Below are positions 35,112 to 44,307 of a DNA stretch of 64,000 bases, one piece after another. The stretch comes from Verrucomicrobiota bacterium (GTDB lineage: Bacteria; Verrucomicrobiota; Verrucomicrobiia; CAIQCK01), in assembly GCA_026397915.1 (NCBI GenBank), contig JAPLTX010000059.1, positions 186,001 to 250,000 on the forward strand. Direction: 5' to 3'. The translations under genes and the position numbers were made by a program. How positions within the stretch are numbered: the stretch's first letter is position 1; the number at the start of each line of letters is the position of its first letter. A model generated the notes under the pieces. That model saw nothing but the letters and a program-made list of their open reading frames with translations. It did not search any database and had not been told where the DNA came from.

Positions 35112-38100
35112 TTAGCGGTAGGCGTGGAGGGTGTAGGTTCCGAACGAAGGCCGGCCGGCTCGGCGATAACTGAGGTCTTCCTTGTATGCCGTGCCCGTCA
35201 ACTGGCCGTTCTCGAGGACGATTTCCCAGACCCAGTGGCGACTGCTGTTCTTGATTTCCTGTCGCAGCGATTGGCCTTTAACAACCAGACCTCCCGATGT
35301 TGTGAGGATGCCAAAGTGCGTGTTGCCGCCTTCCGCCGGAGCGACATCCACCGTCCAATCGTTGCCTGTCTTCGTAATGGTGACCGTTGCTTCCTTCGCG
35401 GTGGTGTCCGCATTTTGATAACTATCTCCGGTTTTCTGGACGAGTTGGAAAGTGCCCCGATAAGTGCCCACGAGCTTCTCCGAATCCCGGGCTGCGGCGG
35501 CATTCATGCCAAGATCAGGGGCATTGTTGTCGGAGCCGGCGCGCGCGAGCGGCGCATAGACAACAATGCTCACGAGCTTGTCAGCCGGGATTGGCTGGCC
35601 CGCAGCGGGCGTTTGCCGGAGGACGGTGTCCGCCTTGTCCTGTTTGTCTTTCGGCAGCGCTAGTGTTTCCATGCCGCCGATTTGAAGATCCTTGCCGCGG
35701 ATGATCCCGAGCGCGACGTCCGTCGTGCGGCCCACGACGTCGGGCACCGTGTTTGCGGGTGGTTCACCGAATTTCGGGTAGATGGTCAGCGTCACGACTT
35801 CGCCGAGCTTGAGCTTTGCGCCCTTTTGGTGGCTCTGCGTCTGCACTGTGTATTCGCGCGCGGCATCCGGTGGAGGATCTGCTGAAACCTGGAGTGCCGT
35901 CTTGAGCTTCACCCCTTCGATTTGCAGTTTGGCCTCCGCGACCTTCAGCCCGCGCACGCCGGGCACGATGGCTTCGTCGGGTCTTGGAAAAACGTAGAGC
36001 GTCACTGTGGTCGAGGCGTCGTGCTCGGTTCCGGCGGCAGGCCTGTGCTGCTCGACGGTGCCGCCCTTGCCGTCGGGAGTCTGAGTGTTGGCTCCGACGA
36101 TTCCAATGCTGGTGAAGCCAGCGGTGGTGAGCCTGGCCCTGGCCTCGTCCTCGGTGAGGCCGACGAGCCCGTCCGGCACGCGCAGTTTGTTGGGATCGCT
36201 GCTGCGGTTCATGCGGCTGGCATCAGCGAAGACGGCGAGTGTGATGGCGGCGCTGCGGGGAGCCTTCACTCCGGCGGCGGGCTGCTGGGACTCGATGGTG
36301 AATGACTCCGCATCACTGGCAGGGGCACGGCTGGCGGCGGTGAGTGAGATTTTTGAGAAGCCTGCGGCCATGAGGCCGGCCTTGGCCTCCGGGGCACGAG
36401 TGCCGGTGACGCCAGGAACAATGGCGGCCCAGTTGCGCGCTTTTCCTTCCAGCCCTGCACTGGCGTTGAGACGTCGGAGAGCCAGCGTGTAAGCAGTGTC
36501 TGCGCGCTTGGCGGCGTCTCGGGCGGACTCGATCTTGATGTCGGCGGGAATCTTTGCCAGAAGACTTTTTATCTTCGCGATCGCCGCGCGGGCGGCAATG
36601 ATCTTGTCGAAGCCCGTCTCGATCATCGCGACCACGGCCCCCACGTCCCCGGCGGGCTTCCAATCGGCGAGGCGATTGGCCCGGTCGCGCAATGCTTCGA
36701 AGCCAGCGATGACACCTGCCGCGTCCGCCGGGAAGAGAGCCTGAACTTTAGGCACGTCGGCACGAATGGCGGCCACGCCGCTGTCATACGTCTGACGCAG
36801 AGATTTGCTGGCATCAAAATGCGTCCTCATGTCGGCGATCTGATTGGATGCCTCGTCAAAAGATGCGCCGTCCTTTACCCGGGCCAGGATGCCGCGAATA
36901 TCGGCCATCTTGTCCTGCAATGCCTTCGCGCCTGAGGCTGCCTTGTCTAGCCCGGCGGCAATGACTGCCGACTGGGTGCTCGCGACGCCTGTATCCACGG
37001 CGAGTGACTTCGCCTGCTGGAAGGCGGCAAGAACCTTGTCCGCGCCTGCCTGTGTCGTGATGTTCTCCGCGTCGGCATCGGCGGCATCGAGGATGCGCTC
37101 GACATCTTTTTCCTTCTTTTCCGCGTCAGTCGCAAGGGCCTCCGCCGCTTGCTTCTTGCTGACGGATGTCTCGGCTGCAGCGAGCACGGCGGCGGCATCG
37201 AGTTGCAAATCCACGCGCAGATCGTTCGCCAAAGTAAGAATGTTGCTTGCGGAATCTCGCGCCCGCTGCGCCGCCGCACGCTCCTGGTTGATCTGGGTTT
37301 GCATGGCCTCCAGCGCGGCGATCTTCCCTCTCAAAGAGGCGAGGACATCAGGGAGCCGTGGGAGGTTCGCATCCACCGATGCCTGATGCACGGCATCTGC
37401 ACGCTGCTGGCCCACGGTGGAAGCATTGGTGAACCGGTTCACCAGCGCGTAGGTGCCGTAGGCGGTCGCTCCGACCGCGACAGCCACTGGCAAAGCGGCC
37501 CCGGCAGCAGTCAAGCCTGCGGCAGTAGCAGCACTATAGCCAAATGCTGTGGCAGCCAAGCCGGCGGCAGTGAGGCCTTCGGATGCAACAAAAACCACTG
37601 CGCTGAAGTAGGAGCCCATGCGGATCCCATTGATGACATCGCGGGCAATGTCCAGATTGCTGGCACCCTCCTCGGCGGACGCCACAAGTGTGGCTGCAAT
37701 GCCAGCGGCGGCAAGCGATGTGCCGGCGATCCGGGTGCCGCTGTCCAGCAATTCACCGGCCCTTGATCCCGAACTCGCGTCGGGTCGGGGAACTTGCACG
37801 GTGCTGCCCGGCGGCAGCTCGGGATTGGGACGCGAAGGCGTGCCACCTCCCACGGGCTTCGAGACGGATGTTTCAACTGTGGGCTTGGGCACAGGGGCCG
37901 CCACGGCGGGTTTGGGAACGGGAGTCTCCACCGTTGGATTGGGTGCTGGAGTTCGTGATGCTGCTGCTGCCGGGCCAGGCCCGTTGACTGCGGCGTCCAA
38001 CCGTCCGAGGGCTCCTTGCAATCTCCCCTTGTCGCCCCCTAACGCTCCGAACTCTTTCACAATGCGGTTGATCTCGGGATGGTCGGGGCTCATGCCACTG

Positions 38101-41100
38101 CGAACCAGAGCCTGTGCCGCCACCTGCCTGCCGATGCGCTCCTCCTGAGCCACGGCACCTGGAGGTTTGAGCCACCGGTTCCACAATAACTCGCGCTCGC
38201 CCGCATTCACGGATGCGGCCGGCCGGTTGTTGGCCGCAGCCACGCGGTTCACATACTGCTCGAACCGCCCCTGATGCGCTGTCTGTTCATGGTGCAGCAC
38301 ACCAATGCGGATGCGCGGATCGCCAATCATCGCGTCGCGGTAAATCTCCACAGGACCATTCGCTCCTGCTGATCCCCGGACCGGGTTGCCATTGCGCGGA
38401 TTGATGCCCCAGGCATCCACGAAACGGTTGTTGGCCTGCCGGATTTGCTCGCGCACCCAAGCAGCCTGGTCCGACTTCGCACCCAATGGATCGAGTCTGG
38501 TGAGCGGCCCGTTGCTCACATACGCATAAGCATTGAGCGTTAGTGGCTCCGCCGCATCACCCGGCAATGGATCGCGGCTCAGGAAGCGGCCCAACATCGG
38601 ATCATACCAGCGGGCACGGAAGAAATAGAGCTTCGTGTCCGCGTCCCACTCGCGTGCGGTGAAGGTGAAGCGATCCCGCGCGACGCCCTCGCGTTTGAGC
38701 AGATTGCCGAAGGCGTCGAAGACATTGTGCGCGACGACTTGCTGACGTTCATCCGTGAGGTGGGTCACACTGCCGAGCACATCCACATGGCAGCAGAAGG
38801 TGTGGCCCGGCTCCACCAGCAGCAGCGGCGTGTCGATCCCATCAGCATGCACGTAGCTCGACAGTGTTTTGAAGTCGGCGCCGAGGTCGGCGACGACGTT
38901 CAAGCCATCGGTAAGGAACCACACGCGGCCCGAGGCATCCTGACGCCAGATGCGCTGGCCATCGGGGGCGTAGCCATATTCGATGCGTTTTCCATCCGGC
39001 AGGGTGACACTCGTGAGATGATCCTCACAGTCATAGTCAAACCGTGTCGTGCCTTCAGGTGCCGTCCGCTCGATGACATTTCCGTTCGCGTCGTAGCGGT
39101 AGGCAGCGTTCCCCGCGCGGGTGAGTTGGTCCGCAGCATCCGTGGCAGAATCAAGCGCGGCACCGCCACGCTCGACGCGTTTGCGGTTGCCACCAGGGCC
39201 ATAAGTGTAGCGGACCACGGACCGCGAGCCGTTTTTTTCTTCGAGCAACTGCCCGGCGGCATCATGCCGGTAGGTGGTGGATGCACCGGCGAGAGGGGTG
39301 GTCGAGGTGCGGTTGCCCACCGCGTCGTGAGTGTAGTCCCAGCCGCCGATGGTCTGCTTCGCCGCAGGATTCAGGTAGCTGACATGCACAAGCCGTCCCT
39401 CCGTGTCATAGCGCCGCGTGCCAGTGATGCCGTTCGGATAAGTGATGGAGACAGGACGGCTTGCCGGATCGTGGCCCAGGCGGACCTCTCCGCCGGGCGC
39501 CGCCTTCACGCTTACGAGGCGGCCAAAGTCATCGTAGCCATGCTCGACCACCTGACCGCCGGAGTCCTCCATGCGCGTGCGGTTGCCGAGCTTGTCATAG
39601 CTGAACGACAAGGTGCGTTTCAGCGCGGGCAGTTGCAGCTTGAGCACGCGACCGGAAGCATCGCGCTCGTAGCGGATGGGGAACTGCCCGTCATCCACTC
39701 CCGCAGTGTAACCGTTCGCATCATACGAGTAACGGACGATGCGGCCATCCGCGAGGTGCCGTTCCAGCCAGCGGCCCTGAGCGTCGTAGCTGAAGGTGGT
39801 GCTTTGCCCTTTCGCATCGGTGAGGCGGATGAGACGTCCCCGCTTGTCGTATTCCATCCTCCTTGTCTGACCGAGGGGATCGGTGATGGACTGCATCCGG
39901 CTGCCGCCACCGTAGCTGAGCGTCACCGCACCGCCGCTAGGCAACTGCCGCTTCACGAGGCGTCCGCCGGTGTCGTAATCGAACTTCGCCACGTCTCCGT
40001 TCGGGGCGGTGACCTGGAGCACATCGCCCACCGCATTGCGCTGAAACTTGGTAGCCGCTCCCGATGGATCGGTCAGGCGTGCCAGCCAGCCATTGGAGTC
40101 CTGCTCCACGGTTGTCCGCCCACCGACCGAATCGGTAAGGATTTGGCGTCTCGACCCATCATCGAACACCACCGAGAGACGTCCGCCTGTGCTGTCAGAC
40201 ACATCCACCAACCGGCCCCGCGCGTCAAAGTTCTGCCGTATCGTAAGGCCGGTAGCGTGCTGCTCGGTGATCCGTCTGCCGCCATCCTCAACGCGGCGTG
40301 TGACCAGTTCACGGCCGTCCCGTGCGTAGCGCACCCGGTTGCCCGCAGAATCATAAGCAAACTCTTCAGCGACACCCTGCACAGGCTTTACCGAGGCCAG
40401 TTTCCCCTCCGCCGTGTAGCTGTAGGTTACAGATTCACCACTCGGTGCCGTGCTCCCTGTCAAGCGACCTTGCGCATCCCAAACATACTTCGTGACCGCG
40501 CCATCCGCTTCCGACATGCTGCTCAAGCGCCCCTGTCCGTCGTAGGTGAATTTCGTCACGCCCGGCCCCGGCTCATTCACTTCAATGACCCGGCCTTGCG
40601 CGTCGTGTTTGAGTTCCGTGGTGTTGCCGAGTTCATCCGTTGCAGCCGAGACCCGCCCGTCGGCTCCATAGGTGTAACTTTCCGAAGTGCCATCGGGCGC
40701 GGTCACCTTTGCCACGGAACCATCCGCATGATAATCGAAACGGGCCGCGCGCCCCGCTGCATCCGTTTGCGAAAGCACCTGCCCGCGAGCACCGAACTCG
40801 TAAGCGCTGTCATCCTTGACAATGCGGGCCAGCGCTCCGGTCGGACTATAGGACACGCTCGTCGCACTGCCATCAGGCCGGGTTTCGCCTGTGACTTGGC
40901 CTTGGGTGTTATAGCTCCAGCGGGTCACGTCGGCTCCGTTCACCTGCCGTGCGATCCTGCGTCCACGCTCATCATAAGAGAATGACTCCTTGTGCCCTCG
41001 GTCATCGGTGATGGAAAGCAAACGCCCCTGCGCATCCCGCGCATACGTCCGCGTGACGCCATCCTTGCCACGTAACGTGCTGACCCGCCCTGTTTCGTCA

Positions 41101-42449
41101 TAGCCCAGCAGCATTCCGCCGACAGACTGCAACCGGCCGCGATCATCGTAACCCAACCGTTGTGTGCCCTGTGCGTTGGTGACACTCTTGAGCAACGCGG
41201 TGTCGCCTTCATACTCGAAGCGTGTTTCACCTTGCACCGGATCCTTCATGAAAACGAGCCTGCCGCGATCATCGTGGCGGAACTCCGCGCGTCCTCCTGG
41301 TCCCGTGACCGCCACTGCGCGGCCCGCAGCATCGAACTCCGTGACCATCTTGCTGCCGACGGCATCCGTCACGCTCATCTGGCGGTCATCCTTGCTCCAC
41401 GTGATGGTCGTGATCTTGCCCGCGACATTGGTGTGCCTCACAGTGCGGTGCGCATCGTCATAAACATAAGCCTCAGCGGTCTTGTCATCCCAGGCGCGCG
41501 ATACAACGCGTCCTCGCGCATCACGCATCAAGGCCACTGACCGCAGTCCCGCATGGGTGTGAGTCACAAGCATCCCGCCATCATCGTATTCGTATGCCCG
41601 CAAACCGGGTCCGGGGACAGGCAGCGGATCCTCCGTTCCATCCGCTCTATACCCGTAGCGCACTTGCGCACCATCCGAGCCTGTCGCCTCGCTTATCCTG
41701 CCTGCGGGCGAGAAGACAAATCTCACTCCGCGCCCCTGAGATCCCCTGATCTCCGCAAGTCTGTCGCCGGCATCGTAGTGCAGCGTGACGACGTTTCCGT
41801 TGCGGTCACGACGCTCCCTTAACATTCCATGGTCATCGAATGTGTCGGTGCTCTTGTCCGGCTTCGTGTGCTTCAGCGTCTGACCTTCGGTGACAAGCGT
41901 TTCGCCGGAGGAGGAGACGAACTCACCGGCCTTCGATGACATCTGAAAGGTCGTCATTCCGCCTGGCTCATCTATCAGCACAAAATCACCAGCGCGAGAC
42001 AGCCTCACCTCCCAGTTCAACCGCCATTTCGCGCCCAACACGCCATGCCAGCGCGACTCGTCAACATACGTGCGGTGTAATTCAATACGCAACGCACCTG
42101 CACGCTGCACGAGATCAACGGCATCCACTCCCACCGTCCCGCGCCATGGATGCACCACCTCCGCACCAGGTTGCGGAACTCCGGAAGTGACCACCCAACG
42201 GAGCACCGGGGCCTGTGAATGGTTTGCCGGTGAAGCGCCGCCCGATTCCGTCACGCCTGACGCCTGACGGCAAGCGGCTACGCAGAGGGCGGCAATCAGC
42301 GACGGCGCCACTCGCAAACGTGAAAGAAAAAAGGATAGGAGTTTTGATTCTGGCCGCTTGAAGGAGCGGCGCAGGGTTCCACCAAGGCAAAGTGCTCCCG
42401 CGTCGCGTTCGGATTGCGCTCCAGGTGTTGCCAGCGTGCCGTTCTTCAT
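35112..42449 (-). CDS. Giant RHS-repeat / coiled-coil / four-PASTA surface protein
   Basis: 2445 residues from ATG 42449; the frame opens further up to 42665, but that part overlaps the next gene and lacks support. A hydrophobic stretch ending in a lipobox-like CVAAC lies near residue 60, so it may be a lipoprotein. YD/RHS repeats fill residues about 70-1290 and close with the core signature FRARWYDPMLGRFLSRDP. After it come an HHEQTAHQ motif (about 1388), a Pro/Ala linker, an alanine-glycine hydrophobic region (about 1580-1680), a long coiled coil (about 1690-1990) and four PASTA-like domains (about 1993-2310: VPGVTGTRAPEAKAGL, VPDGLVGLTEDEARARL, VPGVRGLKVAEAKLQ, VPDVVGRTTDVALGI). A GTYRGTF-type C-terminal beta domain ends it. 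RHS shells usually encapsulate a C-terminal toxin; here the long PASTA tail suggests wall or surface binding. Confidence 0.85.
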   Translation of the reverse strand: MKNGTLATPGAQSERDAGALCLGGTLRRSFKRPESKLLSFFLSRLRVAPSLIAALCVAACRQASGVTESGGASPANHSQAPVLRWVVTSGVPQPGAEVVHPWRGTVGVDAVDLVQRAGALRIELHRTYVDESRWHGVLGAKWRLNWEVRLSRAGDFVLIDEPGGMTTFQMSSKAGEFVSSSGETLVTEGQTLKHTKPDKSTDTFDDHGMLRERRDRNGNVVTLHYDAGDRLAEIRGSQGRGVRFVFSPAGRISEATGSDGAQVRYGYRADGTEDPLPVPGPGLRAYEYDDGGMLVTHTHAGLRSVALMRDARGRVVSRAWDDKTAEAYVYDDAHRTVRHTNVAGKITTITWSKDDRQMSVTDAVGSKMVTEFDAAGRAVAVTGPGGRAEFRHDDRGRLVFMKDPVQGETRFEYEGDTALLKSVTNAQGTQRLGYDDRGRLQSVGGMLLGYDETGRVSTLRGKDGVTRTYARDAQGRLLSITDDRGHKESFSYDERGRRIARQVNGADVTRWSYNTQGQVTGETRPDGSATSVSYSPTGALARIVKDDSAYEFGARGQVLSQTDAAGRAARFDYHADGSVAKVTAPDGTSESYTYGADGRVSAATDELGNTTELKHDAQGRVIEVNEPGPGVTKFTYDGQGRLSSMSEADGAVTKYVWDAQGRLTGSTAPSGESVTYSYTAEGKLASVKPVQGVAEEFAYDSAGNRVRYARDGRELVTRRVEDGGRRITEQHATGLTIRQNFDARGRLVDVSDSTGGRLSVVFDDGSRRQILTDSVGGRTTVEQDSNGWLARLTDPSGAATKFQRNAVGDVLQVTAPNGDVAKFDYDTGGRLVKRQLPSGGAVTLSYGGGSRMQSITDPLGQTRRMEYDKRGRLIRLTDAKGQSTTFSYDAQGRWLERHLADGRIVRYSYDANGYTAGVDDGQFPIRYERDASGRVLKLQLPALKRTLSFSYDKLGNRTRMEDSGGQVVEHGYDDFGRLVSVKAAPGGEVRLGHDPASRPVSITYPNGITGTRRYDTEGRLVHVSYLNPAAKQTIGGWDYTHDAVGNRTSTTPLAGASTTYRHDAAGQLLEEKNGSRSVVRYTYGPGGNRKRVERGGAALDSATDAADQLTRAGNAAYRYDANGNVIERTAPEGTTRFDYDCEDHLTSVTLPDGKRIEYGYAPDGQRIWRQDASGRVWFLTDGLNVVADLGADFKTLSSYVHADGIDTPLLLVEPGHTFCCHVDVLGSVTHLTDERQQVVAHNVFDAFGNLLKREGVARDRFTFTAREWDADTKLYFFRARWYDPMLGRFLSRDPLPGDAAEPLTLNAYAYVSNGPLTRLDPLGAKSDQAAWVREQIRQANNRFVDAWGINPRNGNPVRGSAGANGPVEIYRDAMIGDPRIRIGVLHHEQTAHQGRFEQYVNRVAAANNRPAASVNAGERELLWNRWLKPPGAVAQEERIGRQVAAQALVRSGMSPDHPEINRIVKEFGALGGDKGRLQGALGRLDAAVNGPGPAAAASRTPAPNPTVETPVPKPAVAAPVPKPTVETSVSKPVGGGTPSRPNPELPPGSTVQVPRPDASSGSRAGELLDSGTRIAGTSLAAAGIAATLVASAEEGASNLDIARDVINGIRMGSYFSAVVFVASEGLTAAGLAATAFGYSAATAAGLTAAGAALPVAVAVGATAYGTYALVNRFTNASTVGQQRADAVHQASVDANLPRLPDVLASLRGKIAALEAMQTQINQERAAAQRARDSASNILTLANDLRVDLQLDAAAVLAAAETSVSKKQAAEALATDAEKKEKDVERILDAADADAENITTQAGADKVLAAFQQAKSLAVDTGVASTQSAVIAAGLDKAASGAKALQDKMADIRGILARVKDGASFDEASNQIADMRTHFDASKSLRQTYDSGVAAIRADVPKVQALFPADAAGVIAGFEALRDRANRLADWKPAGDVGAVVAMIETGFDKIIAARAAIAKIKSLLAKIPADIKIESARDAAKRADTAYTLALRRLNASAGLEGKARNWAAIVPGVTGTRAPEAKAGLMAAGFSKISLTAASRAPASDAESFTIESQQPAAGVKAPRSAAITLAVFADASRMNRSSDPNKLRVPDGLVGLTEDEARARLTTAGFTSIGIVGANTQTPDGKGGTVEQHRPAAGTEHDASTTVTLYVFPRPDEAIVPGVRGLKVAEAKLQIEGVKLKTALQVSADPPPDAAREYTVQTQSHQKGAKLKLGEVVTLTIYPKFGEPPANTVPDVVGRTTDVALGIIRGKDLQIGGMETLALPKDKQDKADTVLRQTPAAGQPIPADKLVSIVVYAPLARAGSDNNAPDLGMNAAAARDSEKLVGTYRGTFQLVQKTGDSYQNADTTAKEATVTITKTGNDWTVDVAPAEGGNTHFGILTTSGGLVVKGQSLRQEIKNSSRHWVWEIVLENGQLTGTAYKEDLSYRRAGRPSFGTYTLHAYR

Positions 42450-42630
42450 GGGCTGATTGACAACGTAGCAGCGGCTCGCGTGTGCGCAAGTGCAAACCCC
42501 TCGCTCTGAATCGCTGATCGGATCGGGCAACGGGCAACGCGTTCGCCCAAGCTCACGGTTCTTCGGGCGCGGGCCGGCGCGCAACGTCTGCTCGGCCGCA
42601 GCGGCCATGTCGGACTGGGCGCTTGGATCG

Positions 42631-43017
42631 TCAAGAAATCGCGTTACCGGGATAGGTGTCAACATCCACCACCACTTGCTCGCCGTGTGACTCGACGAGG
42701 TAGAGAAGACAGGTGCTGCCGCCTCCTGCGTTGTTGTAGCGCCAGATCATGTAATCCTGCCCGACGGCGATGCGCGGAGCGCGGGGACCAAACCAATGCT
42801 GTGGGATGATGCGCCCGTCATGCTGCCGGACGTAGCCTCGATACATGCTGTCCTCTTCCGCCGCCCACTTGTCGCCCGTAGCGCAGAGGTCCGGTCGTCC
42901 CAGCTCCTGCTCCAATCGCGTGGCGGACCAACCGATGAGATCCAGTTTGTTCTTCGGAAAGCGCGCCGCGCCTGGGTGCTCGGACGGCTGCGGTCGCTCT
43001 GGAAAGGGAAGGGGCAT
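42631..43017 (-). CDS. Hypothetical 128-residue protein
   Basis: ATG 43017 is chosen because an upstream start only adds an unlikely leader. The 128-residue product contains NKLDLIGWSATRLEQELGRP, a helical start loosely like BamE-type proteins, and a YMIWRYNNAGGGSTCLLYLV beta region. No signal peptide is evident. I do not recognise the family. It precedes the RHS gene by 181 nt on the same strand and may be in its transcription unit. Confidence 0.5.
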   Translation of the reverse strand: MPLPFPERPQPSEHPGAARFPKNKLDLIGWSATRLEQELGRPDLCATGDKWAAEEDSMYRGYVRQHDGRIIPQHWFGPRAPRIAVGQDYMIWRYNNAGGGSTCLLYLVESHGEQVVVDVDTYPGNAIS

Positions 43018-43650
43018 CGTGAGTGAGTGATTGATTTCAGTTCTCGTCAACTCAGCCGCGCGGATGAAAGGGCACGCCATTGGACGAATTCAGCTTCGTC
43101 ATGTTTTGATCATAGAACTCGATGCCCATGAGGCAGTCAGCGTCAGGAAACAATTCAACGGCACGGCCAAGCGCAGACCGTCAAGCTGCGTATCCTGCGG
43201 CATGTCGTTGCCGCCATCGTGCTCATCTGCGTGGCTCGTCTAAACTTCGGCGGCATTGTAGGCAGTAGCAACCGGTGCGCAAGCGCAAAGCCTCCCCGAC
43301 GCGATTGGCAAACCGCTCATCGCGGATTTCAACCCCGAACTCCGATAGTCATCGCGAGCTGGCGCTTTCGGGGTCAACGTCACTCTTCGGGCGCGGACTG
43401 GTAGTCGGGATCGGCTTCGTAACGCAGCTTCAGCGGTGTTTGCACCCGGCCTGCCTGGCGCGACGGCTGCGGCGCAGACAGGTGTCGGCGGAGCACGGGC
43501 CGGCGCGCGCGGCCAACGGGTCTTGCACGGGATTTGCTGGAGGCGTTGTCTCTGGCAGGAGCGTTTTCTCCTTTCAGCAATTGAAAAACAACACAGTGAC
43601 AACCGGCCGGAACCACGGCATGATGCCCTCCCAAGGGAAACCATGAAACC
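43018..43650. other. Gene-poor stretch between divergent hypothetical and surface genes
   Basis: 633 nt without a convincing gene. On the minus strand, 43052-43203 reads MPQDTQLDGLR, then after an apparent frameshift AVELFPDADCLMGIEFYD and ends NGVPFHPRG-stop. This composition (acidic, aromatic) is unlike a GC-rich shadow and may be a decayed gene end. Another minus frame ends RYEADPDYQSAPEE (43380). The last 20 nt hold the promoter-proximal site of the plus-strand gene at 43651. No repeats or RNA genes were recognised. Confidence 0.4.
43052..43203 (-). pseudogene. Possible frameshifted gene remnant
   Basis: A stop-terminated minus-strand stretch encodes AVELFPDADCLMGIEFYDQ and NMTKLNSSNGVPFHPRG in one frame. 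ATGCCGCAGGATACG (MPQDTQ) is in another frame just upstream, where the first frame has a stop. Together they look like a short protein or C-terminus broken by one frameshift. The family is unknown. Confidence 0.25.
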
Positions 43651-44271
43651 ATGAGTCAAGCATTCCATCGCCAATTCAGAGCCGTGCTGACGGCCCTCGC
43701 CTTCACGACCTTTCTCGTTCTGCTGGGTGGGAACGTGTGGTCGCAAAATGCGCCTTCCACGGATCCTGGACTGATCCGCCGGGAATGGCGGCTGGTGGGG
43801 GTTTATCTGGGAGAAACTTGGCGGAAGCGTGACAACCTGGGGGCGAATGGATTCATCGAGATCACGGGGGCGAACACCAAGAGCGGGACGGCAAAAATTG
43901 AGGTCCGCGGCACCCGCGGCATTTTGTTCCGCCAGCGGTTCAGTTGGATTTTTCTTCAGGACATGAGCGTGGTGCACGCGGATCAGCGCTGCGGTGTGCA
44001 GTTCCGACTCGAAGGCGAACGCGCGACCACCAATGGGAACATGGCGGAGTTCCGTTTTAGTGAGGGTGCGGAGCCAGGCCTCTGGAAGCTCTACTTCCCT
44101 GAGATACTTAAGGGACCGTGGATGGTCTCCCGAGGCAACTACTCGGACAAGGGGAACCGTGTCGCTTTTGGCCCTGAACCATATGCTACGATCCCATCCT
44201 CACAAGCGGAGTTTTGGATCCCGGGAGAAAATGCCGATTCCGCCAGTGTTTCACGTTTCGCAGATATCTGA
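43651..44271 (+). CDS. N-terminal part of secreted cohesin/dockerin protein (ends at in-frame TGA)
   Basis: The signal peptide (AVLTALAFTTFLVLLGG) leads into a beta-rich domain (LVGVYLGETWRKRDNLGANG) of unknown family. The frame ends in a TGA at 44269-44271, but the same frame continues to 45579 with sensible sequence (FYVANANGDYRGMDLVEIHY), and no start codon with a signal peptide exists downstream. I read 43651-45579 as one broken or readthrough gene of 642 codons. A three-codon reading frame (ATGAAACCATGA, 43643-43654) overlaps the start and carries the ribosome site. Confidence 0.7.
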   Translation: MSQAFHRQFRAVLTALAFTTFLVLLGGNVWSQNAPSTDPGLIRREWRLVGVYLGETWRKRDNLGANGFIEITGANTKSGTAKIEVRGTRGILFRQRFSWIFLQDMSVVHADQRCGVQFRLEGERATTNGNMAEFRFSEGAEPGLWKLYFPEILKGPWMVSRGNYSDKGNRVAFGPEPYATIPSSQAEFWIPGENADSASVSRFADI

Positions 44272-44298
44272 TTTTATGTCGCCAATGCCAACGGCGAC
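44269..44298 (+). other. In-frame TGA followed by a hairpin
   Basis: TGA at 44269-44271 interrupts an otherwise continuous frame. Seven nt downstream, GTCGCC (44278-44283) and GGCGAC (44293-44298) pair perfectly around a 9-nt loop. A single TGG to TGA change would restore a tryptophan in FADI-W-FYVANANGDY. The hairpin could aid readthrough or be chance; the site does not look like a redox motif that would need selenocysteine. Confidence 0.5.
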
Positions 44299-44307
44299 TA
44301 CCGTGGG

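Noticed and set aside
38270..38300. Classic zinc-peptidase HExxH motif in the RHS protein
   Set aside because: The motif is HHEQTAHQ; spacing is one residue too long for HExxH, so a peptidase is not claimed.
38727..40985. 752-codon plus-strand open frame inside the RHS gene
   Set aside because: It is the reverse of RHS repeats and has no recognisable domain or ribosome site.
42450..42665. Upstream start of the RHS protein at 42665
   Set aside because: The extra 72 residues overlap the adjacent hypothetical gene and have no export signal, whereas ATG 42449 leads towards a hydrophobic lipobox-like segment.
44269..44298. Selenocysteine codon with SECIS hairpin
   Set aside because: The hairpin is real, but the site is not a redox motif (no nearby Cys) and the flanking sequence favours a lost tryptophan codon. 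Nonsense mutation, sequencing error or readthrough is simpler.
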